NCBI GenBank assembly: GCA_030523245.1
Contig: JAUNIW010000007.1
Coordinates: forward strand, 1 to 38,224
Source of the DNA: Pseudomonadota bacterium
GTDB lineage: Bacteria; Pseudomonadota; Alphaproteobacteria; RF32; CAG-239
DNA length: 38,224 bases
Direction: 5' to 3'
Under the pieces are notes generated by a model. The model had not been told where the DNA came from and did not search any database. It saw only the letters and a list, made by a program, of their open reading frames with translations. This document shows, one piece after another, positions 35,131 through 38,224 of the stretch (the stretch's first letter is position 1; each line of letters opens with the position of its first letter). The position numbers and the translations under genes are program-made.

Positions 35131-35803
35131 GTCTGTTTATACCTCTTAATATCCGGCAGGCCAAAACCGCAGCTCCGAATCCGTTATCAATATTAACAAC
35201 GGACACACCTTCCGCACATGAATTCAGCATTGTTAAAAGCGGCGCCAAACCTTGAAAAGAAGCACCATACCCCACTGATGTCGGCACGGCAATAACCGGC
35301 GTTTCAACCAGACCGGCAATAACACTGGCCAATGCGCCTTCCATACCGGCAACGGCAATCACAACATCTGCTTTGCGGATTTCTTCCAACTTGGCGAAAA
35401 GCCGGTGAATACCGGCTATCCCCACATCAAAATGGCGAATGACACCGGCGCCGAAAAATTCAGCCACCTGCGCAACTTCTTCCGCAACCGGCAAATCAGC
35501 CGTACCGCCGGTACATACGGCAATTTTTCCGTTCAGACACATTTTTTCACCGTTTGACCAGCTGATAATTCGGGAAGTGCCGTCATAAACGGCCGGTACG
35601 CCGCAACTTTGAACATAGGCTGCTTGTTCTGCCGTACAACGTGTGCCTAAAACAGAAATATTCTTTTTTTGAAAAGCTGCTAATATTTCCGTCAGCTGTT
35701 CTTTGGTTTTACCTGCGCAGTAAATCGTTTCCGGCATTCCTGTCCGCATTCCTCGACTCAAATCCAGCTTGGCAAAACCCAAATCTTCATAACTATCGTG
35801 CAT
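35123..35803 (-). CDS. larB: LarB, nicotinate adenine dinucleotide carboxylase/hydrolase
   Basis: 226 residues. Starts the pathway by carboxylating the pyridinium ring of NaAD and releasing AMP, giving P2CMN. The AIR-carboxylase-like core is visible in [48 protein letters not shown] and NIDNGFGAA. The first ~60 residues resemble the substrate-binding part. It overlaps larC and follows the aldo/keto reductase by 23 nt. Confidence 0.96.
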   Translation of the reverse strand: MHDSYEDLGFAKLDLSRGMRTGMPETIYCAGKTKEQLTEILAAFQKKNISVLGTRCTAEQAAYVQSCGVPAVYDGTSRIISWSNGEKMCLNGKIAVCTGGTADLPVAEEVAQVAEFFGAGVIRHFDVGIAGIHRLFAKLEEIRKADVVIAVAGMEGALASVIAGLVETPVIAVPTSVGYGASFQGLAPLLTMLNSCAEGVSVVNIDNGFGAAVLACRILRGINRHG

Positions 35804-35826
35804 CCGAATTATCCCCTTTTACTGAT

Positions 35827-37065
35827 TTAAGCCTCAAACGTCTTGGCAACTTCCTTCATCCACTTGCTGATTTCTATATGCTGCGGACAGTGCTTTTCAC
35901 ACCGGCGACAACTGATGCAGGCAGAAGCTTTGCCGTGTTCCTTAGCCAAATTGTTATAATAAACACGCTGTGCCGTAAACGGTTTGTCGGACCGTTCCTG
36001 CTTTTCGGCATTATAAAGGGCAAAATAATCCGGAATAGCAATTTTCATCGGACAAAACTCTACACAATAACGGCAGGCTGTACACGGAATAGAAACTGCC
36101 GCATGCAAAGTCTTGACTGCCTGCTCGATTACATTCATTTCTTTATCATCCAATGGTTTAAAGTTTTGCATATATAACGTATTGTCTTCCAGTTGTTCCA
36201 TATTACTCATTCCGCTCAAAACCATCATAACTCCCGGAAGAGAAGCGGCATACCGGATAGCCCATGAAGCTACCGACATATTTGGTTCGGCATCTTTGAA
36301 TATTTTTTCCACAGCCGGCGGAACCAGTGCCAGACTACCGCCTTTAACCGGTTCCATGACAACAACCGGTTTATTGTATTTTTGGGCAATTTCATAGCAT
36401 TTACGAGCCTGAATGCTGGCATTATCCCAGTCAATATAATTGATTTGCAGCTGCACAAATTCGACTTCCGGATGTTCTTTTAAGACTTCTTCCAGCAATT
36501 CAGGTTTGTCATGGAAAGAAAAGCCGACATGCTTGATTTTTCCTTCCGCTTTTTTATCTGCCACAAACTTAAAACTGTCATACTTACGAACATTGCCTAT
36601 AGTGTTGGCGTTGATGTTATGAATCAGATAATAGTCGAAATAGTCCAGACCTGTCTTTTCCAGCTGTTTATTAAAGATTTCTTCCTGTTCTCCGGCACTT
36701 TTCAGATAACCTACCGGCAATTTGCTGGCAACGGTAAATTTATGGCGCGGATGACGTTCTACCAATGACTTGCGCAGCGCAATTTCACTTTCATACCCCA
36801 TATACATCCATGCCGTGTCAAAATAAGTAAAACCGCGTTCCAAAAACGTATCTACCATTTTGTTTAAAACATTATAGTCAATAGATGTCTGGTCTTCCGG
36901 ATTTTTCAGTGGCAGACGCATAAAACCAAAGCCCAGCTTATTAGAAGGATTGATTTTGCTTTTAACAGTATCAGAAACAGGAATAGCATCGGCCAGTGTT
37001 AGTTTAGGTAAAGCCGAAAGTGCAAAAGCAGCCAAAGTTGACATTAAAAATTCACGTCTGTTCAC
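35827..37065 (-). CDS. Tat-exported aldo/keto reductase with C-terminal 4Fe-4S domain
   Basis: 412 residues. Twin-arginine signal NRREFL followed by a hydrophobic stretch to about residue 26. AKR barrel: GFGFMRLPL, the FDTAWMY segment with Asp and Tyr of the catalytic tetrad, SKLPV with the Lys, and LIHN with the His; later [11 protein letters not shown]-terminal ferredoxin domain: [12 protein letters not shown] and [12 protein letters not shown]. Two GTG codons compete as start; the second, at 37065, is 7 nt from AAGGAG and gives the usual M-N-R-R beginning. It heads the seven-gene larBCE operon. Substrate unknown. Confidence 0.92.
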   Translation of the reverse strand: MNRREFLMSTLAAFALSALPKLTLADAIPVSDTVKSKINPSNKLGFGFMRLPLKNPEDQTSIDYNVLNKMVDTFLERGFTYFDTAWMYMGYESEIALRKSLVERHPRHKFTVASKLPVGYLKSAGEQEEIFNKQLEKTGLDYFDYYLIHNINANTIGNVRKYDSFKFVADKKAEGKIKHVGFSFHDKPELLEEVLKEHPEVEFVQLQINYIDWDNASIQARKCYEIAQKYNKPVVVMEPVKGGSLALVPPAVEKIFKDAEPNMSVASWAIRYAASLPGVMMVLSGMSNMEQLEDNTLYMQNFKPLDDKEMNVIEQAVKTLHAAVSIPCTACRYCVEFCPMKIAIPDYFALYNAEKQERSDKPFTAQRVYYNNLAKEHGKASACISCRRCEKHCPQHIEISKWMKEVAKTFEA

Positions 37066-37101
37066 CACAAATCTCCTTGGTTAAAAATGACATTTGTCTG
37101 A

Positions 37102-37132
37102 AGTATAATTTTTAGAGTTAACTCTAGGTCAA
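37102..37132 (-). promoter_or_regulatory. MerR-type promoter of the aldo/keto reductase-lar operon
   Basis: On the - strand TTGACC and TATACT are separated by 19 nt, too long for RNA polymerase alone. The spacer holds the perfect 14-bp palindrome TAGAGTTAACTCTA (37113-37126). Long spacer plus central dyad is the hallmark of promoters activated by MerR-family regulators through DNA distortion. No merR gene lies in the window. Confidence 0.85.
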
Positions 37133-37202
37133 TGACTTTTTTAAGAAATCTGCAATTTTTTTAATGGTTCCGGCAAAAAGACTGACCTTATTGCAAAAGT
37201 AA

Positions 37203-37331
37203 TCTAAAAAACAAGTTAATACAATTCAAAACCGAGATATCAATGGCATTGTTGATAATGTCAGTCGCAAAGATGTGACACAAAATCGCAATGATTGGAC
37301 TAAGAGAATGGCGCGTTCAATCAGATTCTGA
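37203..37331 (+). pseudogene. Possible gene remnant, 42 open codons
   Basis: After an in-frame TAA the frame is open to a TGA at 37329-37331 with no usual start codon at its head (first ATG 11 codons from the end). The implied peptide contains NRDINGIVDN, RKDVTQNRND and WTKRMARSI, protein-like in composition. It overlaps the end of the opposite gene by 15 nt. It may be a relic of a broken gene, or chance. Confidence 0.25.
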
Positions 37332-37760
37332 CGGGATATAATTTAGAGGGGTGACACAATAGTTATAAATAGATGGGTACTCTTCATTTAATGACCTATA
37401 AGCTTCTTCTATACGTAGACACCCTTCATAAGATAGACCTTTTATAGAATAAGTAATAATCGATTTTTTACCTTTCTCCTCCGGATTATGCCAGAATATA
37501 TCACACAACAGGGTAATGTGATCTTGTTCATTTTCAACAAGCTCACATTCTCCTGTCATTGCAACCTTATTTTTATCCAAAGGAGTCATACTTTTTATAG
37601 ATATCGGCGTTAGATATGTCCACGTTGACGTCCGTCCCAGAGGTTGTAACGGTTGATAAAAAATAGGATTAACAAACTCTTGTTCATTTGCATTATCTTG
37701 TGCCCGAGCATTTGAGCATAAACTGAAAAAAAGTCCTAAAATTAAAACAATCTTTTTCAT
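37317..37760 (-). CDS. Small secreted protein, unknown
   Basis: 147 residues from ATG37760 (GAGG upstream; a GTG two codons earlier is too close to it). Signal peptide MKKIVLILGLFFSLCSNARA, mature start near QDNANEQ. The mature part has Cys in GECELV, LLCDIF, EGCLRIEE and NYCVTP, probably two disulfides, and strand-rich segments. Not recognised. It stands alone between the lar operon promoter and a + strand gene. Confidence 0.7.
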   Translation of the reverse strand: MKKIVLILGLFFSLCSNARAQDNANEQEFVNPIFYQPLQPLGRTSTWTYLTPISIKSMTPLDKNKVAMTGECELVENEQDHITLLCDIFWHNPEEKGKKSIITYSIKGLSYEGCLRIEEAYRSLNEEYPSIYNYCVTPLNYIPSESD

Positions 37761-37933
37761 TTTCACCTCATATTTTATTATTAAAATAATAATTTCAACA
37801 ACTGTGAAGTCAATATAAAATTATTGCACTCTCATTTATCAAACGAAAGTGAATAATCATTTTTTAATCTTGCACTTTGGAATTTTGCCTCCCAATTATA
37901 TAAGATAATTCTTATTTTAGAAAAGGAGGAAAA

Positions 37934-38224
37934 ATGAATTACAAAGAAATAATACCTTTTGCAGCACTGCGCAAATTTGATGAAATGTGCCTGCATAATG
38001 AATCTTTACACCAAAACAAAGAGTTTCAGCAGCAAATTTTATCTTGGGCGGCAGATACACTTACCGAAGCAAGAGAAGATTGGGGCGAAATTCATGCGAC
38101 AACTATTGAGGCTATTGTAACAGAAGATAGAAAAGCTCAAGCGAAAAAGCGTGGTGAGGCCAGAGACAATAAATACGCACCATTTCGGGAATATTTTAAG
38201 AATCTGCAACAGAAGCGATTTAAT
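37934..38224 (+). CDS. Unrecognised protein, 5' part only (runs off the window)
   Basis: 97 codons without a stop to the window edge. Excellent AAGGAGGA ribosome site before ATG37934. The peptide begins MNYKEIIPFAALRKFDEMC and continues with a helical, charged segment (SWAADTLTEAREDW, EDRKAQAKKRGEARDNKYAPF). The stretch AKKRGEARDNKYAPFREY resembles the basic helical region of small proteins often found on plasmids and integrated elements, but I cannot name a family. Confidence 0.7.
   Translation, partial: MNYKEIIPFAALRKFDEMCLHNESLHQNKEFQQQILSWAADTLTEAREDWGEIHATTIEAIVTEDRKAQAKKRGEARDNKYAPFREYFKNLQQKRFN

Overview
The window looks like chromosome of a Gram-negative, probably anaerobic or microaerophilic bacterium of moderate to low GC. 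A classical type V autotransporter, several Sec signal peptides and a TatA protein imply an outer membrane and periplasm. A desulfoferrodoxin-type superoxide reductase, an [FeFe]-hydrogenase maturase (HydE) and polyferredoxins imply an oxygen-sensitive metabolism. I suspect an uncultured host-associated proteobacterium, possibly an alphaproteobacterium, but nothing here proves that.

Layout. 51-1990 (+): an unrecognised protein ending in an HNH-nuclease-like segment, coupled to a SUKH (SMI1/KNR4) immunity-like gene, then a Sua5-type tRNA t6A enzyme. 3015-9045 (-): a translation block transcribed rpmI, rplT, pheS, pheT, proS and a small membrane protein; proS is of the archaeal/eukaryotic type. 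9046-9452: two divergent promoters, with a structured ~205-nt RNA on the + strand that ends in a clean intrinsic terminator just before the next gene. 9453-16289 (+): an envelope-glycan cluster with an AlgI-like O-acetyltransferase, an AlgJ/AlgX-like partner, a proline iminopeptidase-like hydrolase and three glycosyltransferases. 16279-18472 (-): a tightly overlapping operon of a secreted YwqK-repeat protein, a patatin-like phospholipase and a PHP phosphoesterase. 18550-22566: superoxide reductase, GNAT acetyltransferase, an orphan, a tandem-duplicated M15 peptidase and a secreted orphan. 22626-27751: hydE, a small membrane ORF and a 1264-residue autotransporter. 27872-30756 (-): a small membrane protein and a heavy-metal efflux locus (ArsR regulator, free-standing HMA metallochaperone, P-type ATPase) with a near-ideal promoter and operator.

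30835-37065 (-): the most interesting block. One compact run of seven genes encodes a Tat-exported aldo/keto reductase with ferredoxin domain, LarB, LarC, LarE, an NicO-like nickel/cobalt permease, a membrane polyferredoxin and TatA. It is preceded by a MerR-type promoter with a 19-bp spacer. It couples synthesis of the nickel-pincer nucleotide (NPN) cofactor, nickel transport, periplasmic redox chemistry and Tat export, yet no larA apoenzyme is in the window.

37203-38224: a short open fragment, a secreted orphan and the 5' part of an unrecognised gene cut by the window edge. No rRNA, tRNA, CRISPR array, insertion sequence or replication origin was seen. The only stretch longer than 300 bases without a protein gene is 9046-9452, described under the RNA and promoter entries.
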